Assembly: GCA_938028585.1 (NCBI GenBank)
Contig: CALIZH010000297.1
Coordinates: 1 to 6,899 of the forward strand
Reading direction: 5' to 3'
Origin: an uncultured Actinomyces sp.
Lineage (GTDB): Bacteria; Actinomycetota; Actinomycetes; Actinomycetales; Actinomycetaceae
Length of the DNA stretch: 6,899 nt
The notes beneath the pieces are model-generated. The model saw only the letters and a program-made list of their open reading frames with translations, did no database searches and had not been told where the DNA came from. Positions 1-6,639 of the stretch are shown here, piece by piece; position 1 is the first letter of the stretch, and every line of letters begins with the position of its first letter. The translations under genes and the position numbers were made by a program.

Positions 1-213
1 TGCGCCGACCTCGTCGAGGGCGCTGAGCGTCTCCTCGACCGACGGGGTGGACAGCTCGGACAGGGCGTCCGCCATCGACTGGGTGGCGGGCTCCGAGGTG
101 GCCGTGGGCTCGGTGGCAGCTTGCTCGGCGGCGGCGTGCTCGACGGCAGCCGTCACGTCGGCCAGGTCCTGGCCTTCCGAACCGTGCAGGTTTTCACGCG
201 GGTCATTCGACAT
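1..213 (-). CDS. N-terminal part of an unrecognised acidic protein (partial)
   Basis: Reading leftwards from the ATG at 213, the frame stays open for 71 codons to the window edge, so only the N-terminus is present. It begins MSNDPRENLHGSEGQD and continues as a low-complexity segment rich in Ala, Glu, Thr and Ser with almost no basic or aromatic residues. This looks like a disordered acidic N-terminal extension. There is no signal peptide or membrane segment. The third codon positions are strongly G/C, typical of a genuine gene in a high-GC actinobacterium. A G-run lies immediately before the ATG, too close for a normal ribosome binding site, so a leaderless transcript is plausible. The gene diverges from the CRISPR locus and is probably chromosomal flank rather than part of the system. 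I do not recognise the family. Confidence 0.6.
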   Translation of the reverse strand, partial: MSNDPRENLHGSEGQDLADVTAAVEHAAAEQAATEPTATSEPATQSMADALSELSTPSVEETLSALDEVGA

Positions 214-219
214 ACCCCC

Positions 220-249
220 ATTGTTTCAGGATCGCGCCCCATGTGTCGC
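220..249 (-). promoter_or_regulatory. Possible leaderless promoter of the left flanking gene
   Basis: On the minus strand a GCGACA element (249-244) is followed after 18 nt by AACAAT (225-220), preceded by TG one base upstream as in an extended -10. Transcription would start about at the ATG at 213, giving a leaderless mRNA, which is common in actinobacteria and fits the lack of a usable ribosome binding site. Both boxes match only 4 of 6 consensus positions, so this is tentative. Confidence 0.3.
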
Positions 250-305
250 AGTGGCGCGCGGAAGTGGGTGGGGTGGGCTCGCCGAAAAGTCCTTGCGGAT
301 GTGGC

Positions 306-334
306 TTGCATCTCTGGAATTGGAGATGTATGCT
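306..334 (+). promoter_or_regulatory. Promoter of the tracrRNA (and possibly cas9)
   Basis: TTGCAT (306-311) and TATGCT (329-334) are separated by exactly 17 nt, the ideal spacing for a housekeeping sigma-70 type promoter. The expected start, about 7 nt after the -10 box, is near 340-342. That is just where the region complementary to the crRNA begins, so the position of the promoter and the identity of the RNA support each other. Read-through of the terminator at 403-436 could also supply cas9 mRNA, because I see no clear separate promoter between 437 and 479. Confidence 0.55.
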
Positions 335-339
335 ATGAA

Positions 340-436
340 GCGACTGAATCTTAACAAGGACCGACATGTTAGCGGTTCTGAATGCTCACTGCTTTGCAGT
401 AGGCCGGGTTTCTCAATTGAGGGCCCGGCATCTTTT
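340..436 (+). ncRNA. tracrRNA
   Basis: This is the trans-activating RNA that pairs with the crRNA repeat and anchors it in Cas9. Bases 342-355 (GACTGAATCTTAAC) match the last 14 bases of the plus-strand repeat except for two C-to-T changes. Both changes turn a G-C pair into a G-U pair, so 14 consecutive pairs form with the 5' end of a minus-strand crRNA repeat. The motif AAGG then opens a 7-bp stem (357-363 with 373-379), followed by a 5-bp hairpin (388-392 with 396-400, loop TTT). A GC-rich terminator hairpin (403-429) and a U-rich tail end the RNA. This order (anti-repeat, nexus-like stem, hairpin, terminator) is that of known type II-C tracrRNAs and resembles, from memory, the one of C. 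diphtheriae. The predicted length is about 95-100 nt. Exact ends are inferred from the promoter and terminator. Confidence 0.85.
403..436 (+). terminator. Intrinsic terminator of the tracrRNA
   Basis: GCCGGG (403-408) pairs with CCCGGC (424-429). The stem is extended inside by two G-U pairs and CTC/GAG around an AATT loop (the palindrome CTCAATTGAG at 412-421), and it is followed by ATCTTTTC. The hairpin is also the last structural element expected in a tracrRNA. The T-tract is short and interrupted, so some read-through into cas9 is likely. Confidence 0.7.
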
Positions 437-478
437 CAAACGGACACAAATGTGTGTGCGTTGTGCCACTATGTGTGC

Positions 479-3400
479 ATGAGTGATTATTCAGCAAATG
501 TGCAGCGTCGTCGCTACCGCATCGGCATCGACGTTGGCCTCAAGTCCATTGGTTTCTGCGCGATCGAGGTCGACGAACGTGGAACTCCTATCAAGCTGCT
601 CAACTCGACCGTCCATCTGCACGATGGTGGTGTTGAGCCTGGTGACGGGAAAGACCTTAGCCGCAAGAAAGTGTCGGGCATCGCCCGGCGAACTAGAAGG
701 CGTAGGCGTTCGAATGAGAAGCGTCTAGCGGCTCTGGATTCATACTTGGTCCAGCAATTGGGGTGGCCGCTTCCTAACCTCGAAGAGTTCGATGACCCGC
801 ACGAACCCTGGCATGTGCGTGCGGAGCTGCTCGACTCCTACGTGTCAGACCCCGCGGAGCGCGCGGAAATGCTGGCAATCGCAGTCAGGCATATCGCGCG
901 GCACCGCGGTTGGCGGAACTCTTATACATCGGTTGCATCGTTGGCTCGGGCAGCTTACCCGAGTAAAGCGCTCATTAAGGTGAACGAAAGGGTCTGCGAG
1001 GCCCTGGGGACGAAGATTGTCCCCGAGGCCACGCAGGGGCAGCTGGCCTCTGCCTACGTCGCAGATGAACGCTATGCCCTTCAGGCGCTGCGTGGCACGC
1101 AAGGTCTGTTCCGAGGCCGACAGTACCAGAGCGATACCTACCACGAACTCACTCAAATTCTTGAGCTCCAACACATTGATCGTGCTCAAATCAAGGAGCT
1201 GACAGAGATAGTCTTCCGAGTGACTCACCCCAGGAATGGGGTGCGACGAAACATGCGGGTTGGCCACGATCAGTTACCGGGGCAGGAATCGAAATGGCGG
1301 GCCGAAATTGCGCATCCGATGTTTCAGAAGTTCAGAATCGTTGCGGCATTAGCGAATCTGAGAGTTCGTTCTGATCGGCAGGAGCGGAAGTTGAGTGCCG
1401 ATGAGCTTCGACGAGTCACACAATATGTTCTGGATAGCGCCCTCAAGGTCGAGGACGTTGAGTGGTTTGATATTGCAGAGCAACTCGGCATTGAACGGAG
1501 TTGTTTGACGGGCACCGCGAAACCGGTATTCGAAGGAGAGCCCGCTCTGCGTCGTCCGCCGACTGATAGCGTCAGCGTTATCATCATGTCGAGCAAGTTG
1601 ACGAAATTGAAGCGCTGGTGGAAGTCTGCGAATGATGAGGATCGTGCGGACCTCGTAAAGTTCATGGCTAACTCGACCCTCGCAGAGGGAGAAGAGTTTG
1701 AAAACGATGAGGTTGATGGCTTCCTGGCTTCTCTCACAGATGATGACCTGGCAAAGCTAGAGGAGCTCGCATTGCCATCAGGCCGCGCCGCTTATTCCCT
1801 GGATAGCCTGCAGAGACTAACGGATCGCATGCTTGCTGATGGGTGCGACCTACACGAAGCGAGAAAGCGTGAGTTTGGGGTGAGTGACTCGTGGGCCCCG
1901 ACACCTGACCCCATTGGGGCTCCTGTCGGTAATCCGGCCGTTGACCGCGTTATGAAAGAAGTAAATCGATGGCTGAAGATGACTGTCGATCGCTGGGGTG
2001 TTCCCGAGGTTGTGAATATCGAGCACACGCGTAGTGGCATGATGTCCGCCGAAAAAGCACGTGAATTAGACAACGCCAATACCAATAGGCAGCGTCGGAT
2101 TGAAGCGTTGGCTCGGGAATTAGGTACGCAGGCGTGCACAGGTGGCAAGTTGAACCAGGTAACAAAGATCAGGCTCTTAGCCCTACAGCGGCAGGGATGC
2201 CAGTGTTTGTACTGTGGAAATGAGATTAGCTTTGAAACTGCAGAGATGGACCACATCATTCCGCGTTCAGGCCTGGGATCAACCAATGACCGAAACAATC
2301 TTGTTGCTGTCTGTCGGGAATGTAATGAGAGTAAGAGCAATAAGCTGTTCTCGGAGTGGGCTAAATCAGGAGGTCGAGAAGATAAGGTTTCGATCGATGA
2401 GGTGATTGATAGGGTTTGGGCGTGGCATAACGATCTGGGTGTGAGCCCAAAACAGCATAAGAAGTTCCAAGCTGCCGTTGTTGCACGCCTGAAGTCTAAG
2501 AAGCCGGACCAAGAGTTCGATGCGCGGTCGATGGAATCGGTGGCGTGGATGGCGGTTGAGCTTGGCAAGCGCATCAGAGGATACTTCGCATCAGTCTACT
2601 CGGCAGATGAAGAGGTATCGGTTCCTTCAGTTGGGCTGTATCGAGGCCGCATTACTGCGGCAGCTCGGGTCGTTTCTGGATTTGAGGGCTGCGTACGCCT
2701 TACTGGTGGCAATGGTAAGACGCGTCTAGACCGTAGGCACCATGCAATGGATGCTCTTGTCATTGCACTACTAGATGATCGTGTCGCACAATTGCTCGCT
2801 CTGCGTGAAAACTTGCGTTTTACGCAGCTGCTTACTAGTGGGGCGGATGAGTGGAGATCGTATCTGCATTCTCATCCGTCGGAAAATGCTCTGATGTATG
2901 ACTGGTCTCAGCATATGCAAGTTGCGGCGAAGAAGTTTAATGACGCGCTCGAGAGTGGCATGGTGCGGTTCACCATGAATCAGCGTTTACGCCTTGGATC
3001 GAGCAGAGCGCACATGGACAGTGTTACCTCTTTTGAGCATGCGTATCTTGATCGCGATAGTGATCGAAAGCCGAAGGTTGATAAGAATGGAGTTCGAAAA
3101 GTCAAAGAACATGGAGAGTTCCGTCTCTTGTCCGATCCGCTTCCTGTGGAACTCATCGATCGGGCGGAGACGCCCGCTCTGTGGGCAGCCCTCGTGAAGG
3201 ATGAACAGTTCGACCCGCAGAACGGGCTACCCGCGGACCCCAAACGGACAATCATGATCCACGGCAGAAGGATCGGCCCGATGGAGAGAATCCGTTTCTT
3301 TGGAGCGACTCCCGCTGGGAAATGGTCAGCTGCAATAGCGGTCCGTGGTGGTTATGTGTCGATTAGTAATACGATCCATCACGTCCGCATCTACAAGATT

Positions 3401-3922
3401 GCTGAAGAGCCGGCAAAGTATGCAATGCTGCGTGTCTACCAGGTTGATTTGCGGCATGCGCATGGAAAGGATCTTTTCTCGTTCTCAATTCCAGCAAGCT
3501 CAATCTCAATGCGTACGGCCGATAAAGCGGTTCGCGAATTCCTTCGCGACAGTACGAAAAAGCCGTACGCTTGGCTTGTCGCTGGTGATGAGTTAAGGGT
3601 AAATCCAAAGTTCTACGATGAAGGTAAAATTGGTGAATTCTTCAAAGAGAAAGGCTATGGTGATGTAGTCGAGTGGCGAGTCGTTGGATTTGAGGGTCCA
3701 ACGAAACTTAACCTTCGTCCGTTGCGCATATCCGAGGAGGGATTCGATGATGCTACACCACAGGAGGTGCGCGATATTGCTGGAGATAGTGGATCGTGGC
3801 GGGTATCAATCGGTGCTTTGCTGGGACCAGGAGGAGTATCTGTCATTCGGCGCAATGCTCTAGGTGAAGAGCGTTGGAAGTCGAAAGATGACAGACTCCC
3901 ATGTAGCAAGGTTTTTGAGTGA
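479..3922 (+). CDS. cas9: Cas9, type II-C RNA-guided DNA endonuclease
   Basis: The product is 1147 residues and is the effector nuclease that cuts both strands of DNA matched by a crRNA. RuvC-I lies at 12-35 with catalytic Asp18 (GIDVGLKSIG). An Arg-rich bridge helix follows at 66-83, and a recognition lobe runs to about 475. RuvC-II is at 509-520 with Glu515. The HNH domain is about 570-630 with DH at 591-592, Asn607 and Asn616. RuvC-III has DRRHHAMDA at 751-759 with His755 and Asp758. The rest is the PAM-binding C-terminal region. Two CxxC pairs (576/579 and 612/615) flank the HNH core and should bind zinc, as in the A. naeslundii enzyme. All catalytic residues are intact. The open frame extends to 47, but the family begins just before RuvC-I and the tracrRNA occupies the upstream part, so ATG 479 is chosen. 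It lacks a Shine-Dalgarno sequence. GTG 473 or GTG 500 are less likely alternatives. Confidence 0.97.
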   Translation: MSDYSANVQRRRYRIGIDVGLKSIGFCAIEVDERGTPIKLLNSTVHLHDGGVEPGDGKDLSRKKVSGIARRTRRRRRSNEKRLAALDSYLVQQLGWPLPNLEEFDDPHEPWHVRAELLDSYVSDPAERAEMLAIAVRHIARHRGWRNSYTSVASLARAAYPSKALIKVNERVCEALGTKIVPEATQGQLASAYVADERYALQALRGTQGLFRGRQYQSDTYHELTQILELQHIDRAQIKELTEIVFRVTHPRNGVRRNMRVGHDQLPGQESKWRAEIAHPMFQKFRIVAALANLRVRSDRQERKLSADELRRVTQYVLDSALKVEDVEWFDIAEQLGIERSCLTGTAKPVFEGEPALRRPPTDSVSVIIMSSKLTKLKRWWKSANDEDRADLVKFMANSTLAEGEEFENDEVDGFLASLTDDDLAKLEELALPSGRAAYSLDSLQRLTDRMLADGCDLHEARKREFGVSDSWAPTPDPIGAPVGNPAVDRVMKEVNRWLKMTVDRWGVPEVVNIEHTRSGMMSAEKARELDNANTNRQRRIEALARELGTQACTGGKLNQVTKIRLLALQRQGCQCLYCGNEISFETAEMDHIIPRSGLGSTNDRNNLVAVCRECNESKSNKLFSEWAKSGGREDKVSIDEVIDRVWAWHNDLGVSPKQHKKFQAAVVARLKSKKPDQEFDARSMESVAWMAVELGKRIRGYFASVYSADEEVSVPSVGLYRGRITAAARVVSGFEGCVRLTGGNGKTRLDRRHHAMDALVIALLDDRVAQLLALRENLRFTQLLTSGADEWRSYLHSHPSENALMYDWSQHMQVAAKKFNDALESGMVRFTMNQRLRLGSSRAHMDSVTSFEHAYLDRDSDRKPKVDKNGVRKVKEHGEFRLLSDPLPVELIDRAETPALWAALVKDEQFDPQNGLPADPKRTIMIHGRRIGPMERIRFFGATPAGKWSAAIAVRGGYVSISNTIHHVRIYKIAEEPAKYAMLRVYQVDLRHAHGKDLFSFSIPASSISMRTADKAVREFLRDSTKKPYAWLVAGDELRVNPKFYDEGKIGEFFKEKGYGDVVEWRVVGFEGPTKLNLRPLRISEEGFDDATPQEVRDIAGDSGSWRVSIGALLGPGGVSVIRRNALGEERWKSKDDRLPCSKVFE

Positions 3923-4842
3923 CAATGGACGGCAGCTGGCGGATTATAGACCTCTCTACATTTGATGGAGAGCTGCGGTCATGTCGCGGCGGTATTGAAG
4001 TGTATTCGACCACTGGAGAAGTGCAACTTGTCCCAGTCGCTGATGTGGCCGTTGTTCTTATCGGACTGCAGGTGATGCTGAGCGCTTCGGTTCTGCACCG
4101 TCTGTGTGAGGCGGATGTTGCCGTTTTGTTTTGTGACTGGAGGGGAATCCCGGAGGGCGGCTGCTACTCCTGGTCAGATCACGGCCGCGTAGCGGCTCGC
4201 CACCGTGCTCAGGCAGAGGTGACTCTGCCTCGGAAGAAGAATGCATGGGCGCGCCTTGTTCGGGCGAAGATCGAGGGGCAGGCTTCGATGCTGGAGAACC
4301 TCAAGATTCGGGGCAGTGGTGAATTACTTGCTCTCGCGGATCAGGTTCGGTCGGGTGACCCCGGAAATGTGGAAGCACAGGCGGCTCGCCTTTACTGGTC
4401 CCGTGCCCTGGGCAAAGGCGTGGGGCGTCAACCTGCTGCCGGCCAACTGATCGGTGCGAACGCCTGCCTGGATTACGGATATTCCGTGCTTCGGGGGCAT
4501 TTGATGCGTGCTGTTCTGGCGGCAGGTTTGGCGCCTGCACTCGGAGTCTTCCACCGAGGCCGAGGCAACGCCTTCGCCCTTGCCGATGATTTGATCGAGC
4601 CTTTTAGACCGGCGATTGATGAGGTTGCACTGCAGTTACCTCCGACCGCATCTCCTTCGGATCGCTCGGTAAAACAACTTCTCGTAGCGGCTGCTTCGCA
4701 GCGCTTCGATAAGGATGGGCACGGAATCCCCGCCGTGGCTGAGGCTCTCGCGCAGGCTTTCGGTCGCTACGTGGAGGGTGATATCGATCGTCTCAATGTG
4801 TTGTCGTGGCAGGGGCCGTCGGTAGTGAGTGTGGGGGAATGA
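3919..4842 (+). CDS. cas1: Cas1, CRISPR spacer integrase
   Basis: Cas1 forms the Cas1-Cas2 complex that inserts new spacers into the array. The product of 307 residues is of normal length for type II Cas1. The metal-binding triad is visible as Glu152 (GNVEAQAARLYW), His212 (VFHRGRGNAF) and Glu227 (DDLIEPFRP), in the order and spacing of the family. The N-terminal beta-rich part opens with WRIIDLSTFDG. The GTG start at 3919 overlaps the cas9 stop codon (GTGA). It has AAGG seven bases upstream (3908-3911), which favours it over the in-frame ATG at 3925, where the spacing would be 13. The overlap implies translational coupling with cas9 and one operon. Nothing suggests damage. Confidence 0.96.
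   Translation: MTMDGSWRIIDLSTFDGELRSCRGGIEVYSTTGEVQLVPVADVAVVLIGLQVMLSASVLHRLCEADVAVLFCDWRGIPEGGCYSWSDHGRVAARHRAQAEVTLPRKKNAWARLVRAKIEGQASMLENLKIRGSGELLALADQVRSGDPGNVEAQAARLYWSRALGKGVGRQPAAGQLIGANACLDYGYSVLRGHLMRAVLAAGLAPALGVFHRGRGNAFALADDLIEPFRPAIDEVALQLPPTASPSDRSVKQLLVAAASQRFDKDGHGIPAVAEALAQAFGRYVEGDIDRLNVLSWQGPSVVSVGE
4833..4838 (+). promoter_or_regulatory. Ribosome binding site deciding the cas2 start
   Basis: GGGGGA lies five bases before the ATG at 4844, and its position selects that codon over the in-frame GTG at 4829, which has no such signal. It sits within the last codons of cas1, so cas2 translation is probably coupled to cas1. Confidence 0.55.
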
Positions 4843-4843
4843 A

Positions 4844-5164
4844 ATGGCGGATGATCCGATGTGGTGTCTGGTGATGTTCGATCTCCCTGTAGAGACGAAG
4901 AAGCAGCGACGGGAGGCGACGAGATTCAGGCATGATTTGCTGGATTGGGGTTTCTCTATGGTCCAGTTCAGTGTGTACGTGAAGTATTGGCCTCTGGGTG
5001 GGCAGGATCATGCGACGTTGCGGGCGATTAAGAGTCGCTTGCCGAGTGGGGGCAAAGTCAAAGTCCTGGGGCTGACGGATCGGCAGTGGGCCAGTGGCCT
5101 GCATTTTGTGCGTGCGGAACGCAAGGATGACGGTCAGGCTCCCGAGCAGCTCATGATTTTCTGA
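4844..5164 (+). CDS. cas2: Cas2, structural partner of Cas1 in spacer acquisition
   Basis: The product of 106 residues is a ferredoxin-fold Cas2 that bridges Cas1 dimers in the integration complex. The family signature is near the N-terminus: CLVMFDLPVETKKQRREATR, with the conserved Asp13 ending the first beta strand, followed by a helix with RHDLLDWGFSMVQFSVYVK, typical of type II Cas2. The start ATG lies one base after the cas1 stop and has a good ribosome binding site, so it belongs to the cas9-cas1-cas2 operon. No csn2 or cas4 gene follows; the array begins 50 bases downstream, which defines subtype II-C. Confidence 0.95.
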   Translation: MADDPMWCLVMFDLPVETKKQRREATRFRHDLLDWGFSMVQFSVYVKYWPLGGQDHATLRAIKSRLPSGGKVKVLGLTDRQWASGLHFVRAERKDDGQAPEQLMIF

Positions 5165-5213
5165 CGTGTTTTCATGAGAAAACGTTGCAATTTTGGGTAA
5201 AACCTATCCACCT
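5165..5213. promoter_or_regulatory. Short AT-rich leader next to CRISPR repeat 1
   Basis: The 49 bases between the cas2 stop and the first repeat are clearly more AT-rich than the flanks. They contain a small hairpin (GTTTTC/GAAAAC, 5168-5183, including the last bases before ATGA in the loop). They also contain ACCTATCC at 5202-5209, the exact inverse of GGATAGGT inside the repeat. The adjoining repeat is perfect while the far end of the array is degenerate. This is therefore the likely site where Cas1-Cas2 insert new spacers. That assignment is inference; no minus- or plus-strand promoter is obvious here. Confidence 0.45.
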
Positions 5214-5235
5214 CAAGTATATCAAGGGGATAGGT
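5199..5235 (-). terminator. Terminator-like hairpin for crRNA transcription, built from repeat 1 and the leader
   Basis: Read on the minus strand, ACCTATCC inside repeat 1 (5235-5228) pairs perfectly with GGATAGGT in the leader (5209-5202). The intervening bases can add a further six pairs (two of them G-U) around a TATAC loop, with one bulged T. The stem is followed by TTT, making a run of four T with the last stem base. A crRNA precursor moving leftwards would meet this directly after the last repeat. The T-run is short, so efficiency is uncertain. Confidence 0.45.
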
Positions 5236-6621
5236 GACTGAATCCCAACGACCACACGCTGGGGGTCTACTCGTTGGCAAGTATATCAAGGGGATAGGTG
5301 ACTGAATCCCAACACGTCAAGGCATGGGAGGCCACGAATCCCAAGTATATCAAGGGGATAGGTGACTGAATCCCAACGTTGCGGGCGAGGCTGGGCTTGT
5401 AAACGCAAGTATATCAAGGGGATAGGTGACTGAATCCCAACCGGCGAGCCTGTATCAGGGTAGCGACGGCAAGTATATCAAGGGGATAGGTGACTGAATC
5501 CCAACTTGAGAGCGCGCGGGCGGGAGGTGTTTCCAAGTATATCAAGGGGATAGGTGACTGAATCCCAACTGCACGACATGGCCAACAGTGAGCGGTGCAA
5601 GTATATCAAGGGGATAGGTGACTGAATCCCAACTTCCTTGAGTCCAATGGTGTGATGCGTACAAGTATATCAAGGGGATAGGTGACTGAATCCCAACCTT
5701 CTGACGATTGGAAGTGAGGGCAGGTCAAGTATATCAAGGGGATAGGTGACTGAATCCCAACATGTCCTCGATACGCACCGTGTCGCCGGCAAGTATATCA
5801 AGGGGATAGGTGACTGAATCCCAACTACACGCTTAACGAGCGCGGTTGGGACCCAAGTATATCAAGGGGATAGGTGACTGAATCCCAACGTAATCCCCTA
5901 CGCCGCCACCGCTGGCCCAAGTATATCAAGGGGATAGGTGACTGAATCCCAACGATACAAGCGGCGCTAACTCGGCAGATGCAAGTATATCAAGGGGATA
6001 GGTGACTGAATCCCAACATCCTTGACGACAATGGCCAAACCCAGGCAAGTATATCAAGGGGATAGGTGACTGAATCCCAACGCCGCGTCGCCCTCTCGGA
6101 AAACGTAGGCAAGTATATCAAGGGGATAGGTGACTGAATCCCAACATGTCGAGGACACCTTGGCTGGTGCGGACAAGTATATCAAGGGGATAGGTGACTG
6201 AATCCCAACGTCGGCGTCTGTGGCGTCCCTGGTTGGTCAAGTATATCAAGGGGATAGGTGACTGAATCCCAACGCATTGCCCGCGATATTGAGGTGTGGG
6301 ACAAGTATATCAAGGGGATAGGTGACTGAATCCCAACATGCTGTCCACGCTCTCCCGAGTGCGGACAAGTATATCAAGGGGATAGGTGACTGAATCCCAA
6401 CCCATCAGACAGCTACCCAGTACGCATCACAAGTATATCAAGGGGATAGGTGACTGAATCCCAACGCTACTGCCCGGACTGCGGCGAGGTTCTCAAGTAT
6501 ATCAAGGGGATAGGTGACTGAATCCCAACATCCGCGTCCTGGAAGCTCAAGGGGAAGCAAGTATATCAAGGGGATAGGTGACTGAATCCCAATGAACGTG
6601 CGGGTTTTGCCAGTTGGATAC

Positions 6622-6639
6622 CAAGTATATCAAGGGGAT
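6622..6639 (-). repeat. Degenerate terminal CRISPR repeat, promoter half retained
   Basis: The first 18 plus-strand bases of the repeat are unchanged (CAAGTATATCAAGGGGAT). After them the match is lost, although a full repeat would run to 6657. It begins exactly 64 nt after repeat 22, so it is the true array end. On the crRNA strand the lost part is the tracrRNA-pairing 5' half, and the kept part carries the extended -10 box. A terminal repeat with no spacer upstream needs only the latter. Confidence 0.85.
6624..6632 (-). promoter_or_regulatory. Extended -10 promoter inside the CRISPR repeat (first of 23 copies)
   Basis: On the minus strand the sequence is TGATATACT: TG, one base, then TATACT, five of six matches to the -10 consensus. 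It lies two bases from the crRNA-3' edge of the repeat, so transcription should begin a few bases inside the following spacer and give guides of about 23-25 nt. The same nine bases occur in every repeat (5216-5224 in repeat 1, then every 64 nt). The arrangement parallels the repeat-borne promoters established for Neisseria meningitidis type II-C arrays. No convincing -35 box is seen, which is acceptable for an extended -10. Confidence 0.6.

Larger units (their letters stand above)
5214..6639 (-). CRISPR. Type II-C CRISPR array, 22 repeats plus a degenerate 23rd, transcribed leftwards
   Basis: A 36-nt repeat starts at 5214 and recurs every 64 nt to 6558, giving 22 copies with 21 spacers of exactly 28 nt. 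All copies are identical by eye except number 22, whose last plus-strand base is T instead of C. A 22nd 28-base spacer (6594-6621) separates it from a partial repeat at 6622 that is in register. The repeat begins CAAGTATATC and ends CTGAATCCCAAC on the plus strand. The crRNA strand is minus, because the tracrRNA anti-repeat is a copy of the plus-strand repeat end; in that sense the repeat starts GTTGGGATTCAG, as in related type II-C systems. No spacer is obviously duplicated. Several spacers have an open codon frame, as expected for pieces of phage genes. Confidence 0.97.

Noticed and set aside
47..478. A 144-residue N-terminal extension of Cas9 in the same open frame
   Set aside because: The first part is antisense to the left flanking gene and the last part is the tracrRNA. 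Composition is unlike Cas9, and the family begins just before RuvC-I at 479.
1792..2574. A 260-codon minus-strand open frame inside cas9
   Set aside because: It runs antisense to the RuvC-II and HNH coding region, its residues are Ser/Arg-rich as in shadow frames, and no start signal or family motif is seen.
4829..4843. An earlier GTG start for cas2
   Set aside because: It overlaps cas1 by 14 bases without a ribosome binding site, while ATG 4844 has GGGGGA at the right distance and matches the family's N-terminus.
5165..5213. A csn2 or cas4 gene that would make the system II-A or II-B
   Set aside because: Only 49 bases separate cas2 from the array, and no coding sequence fits there.
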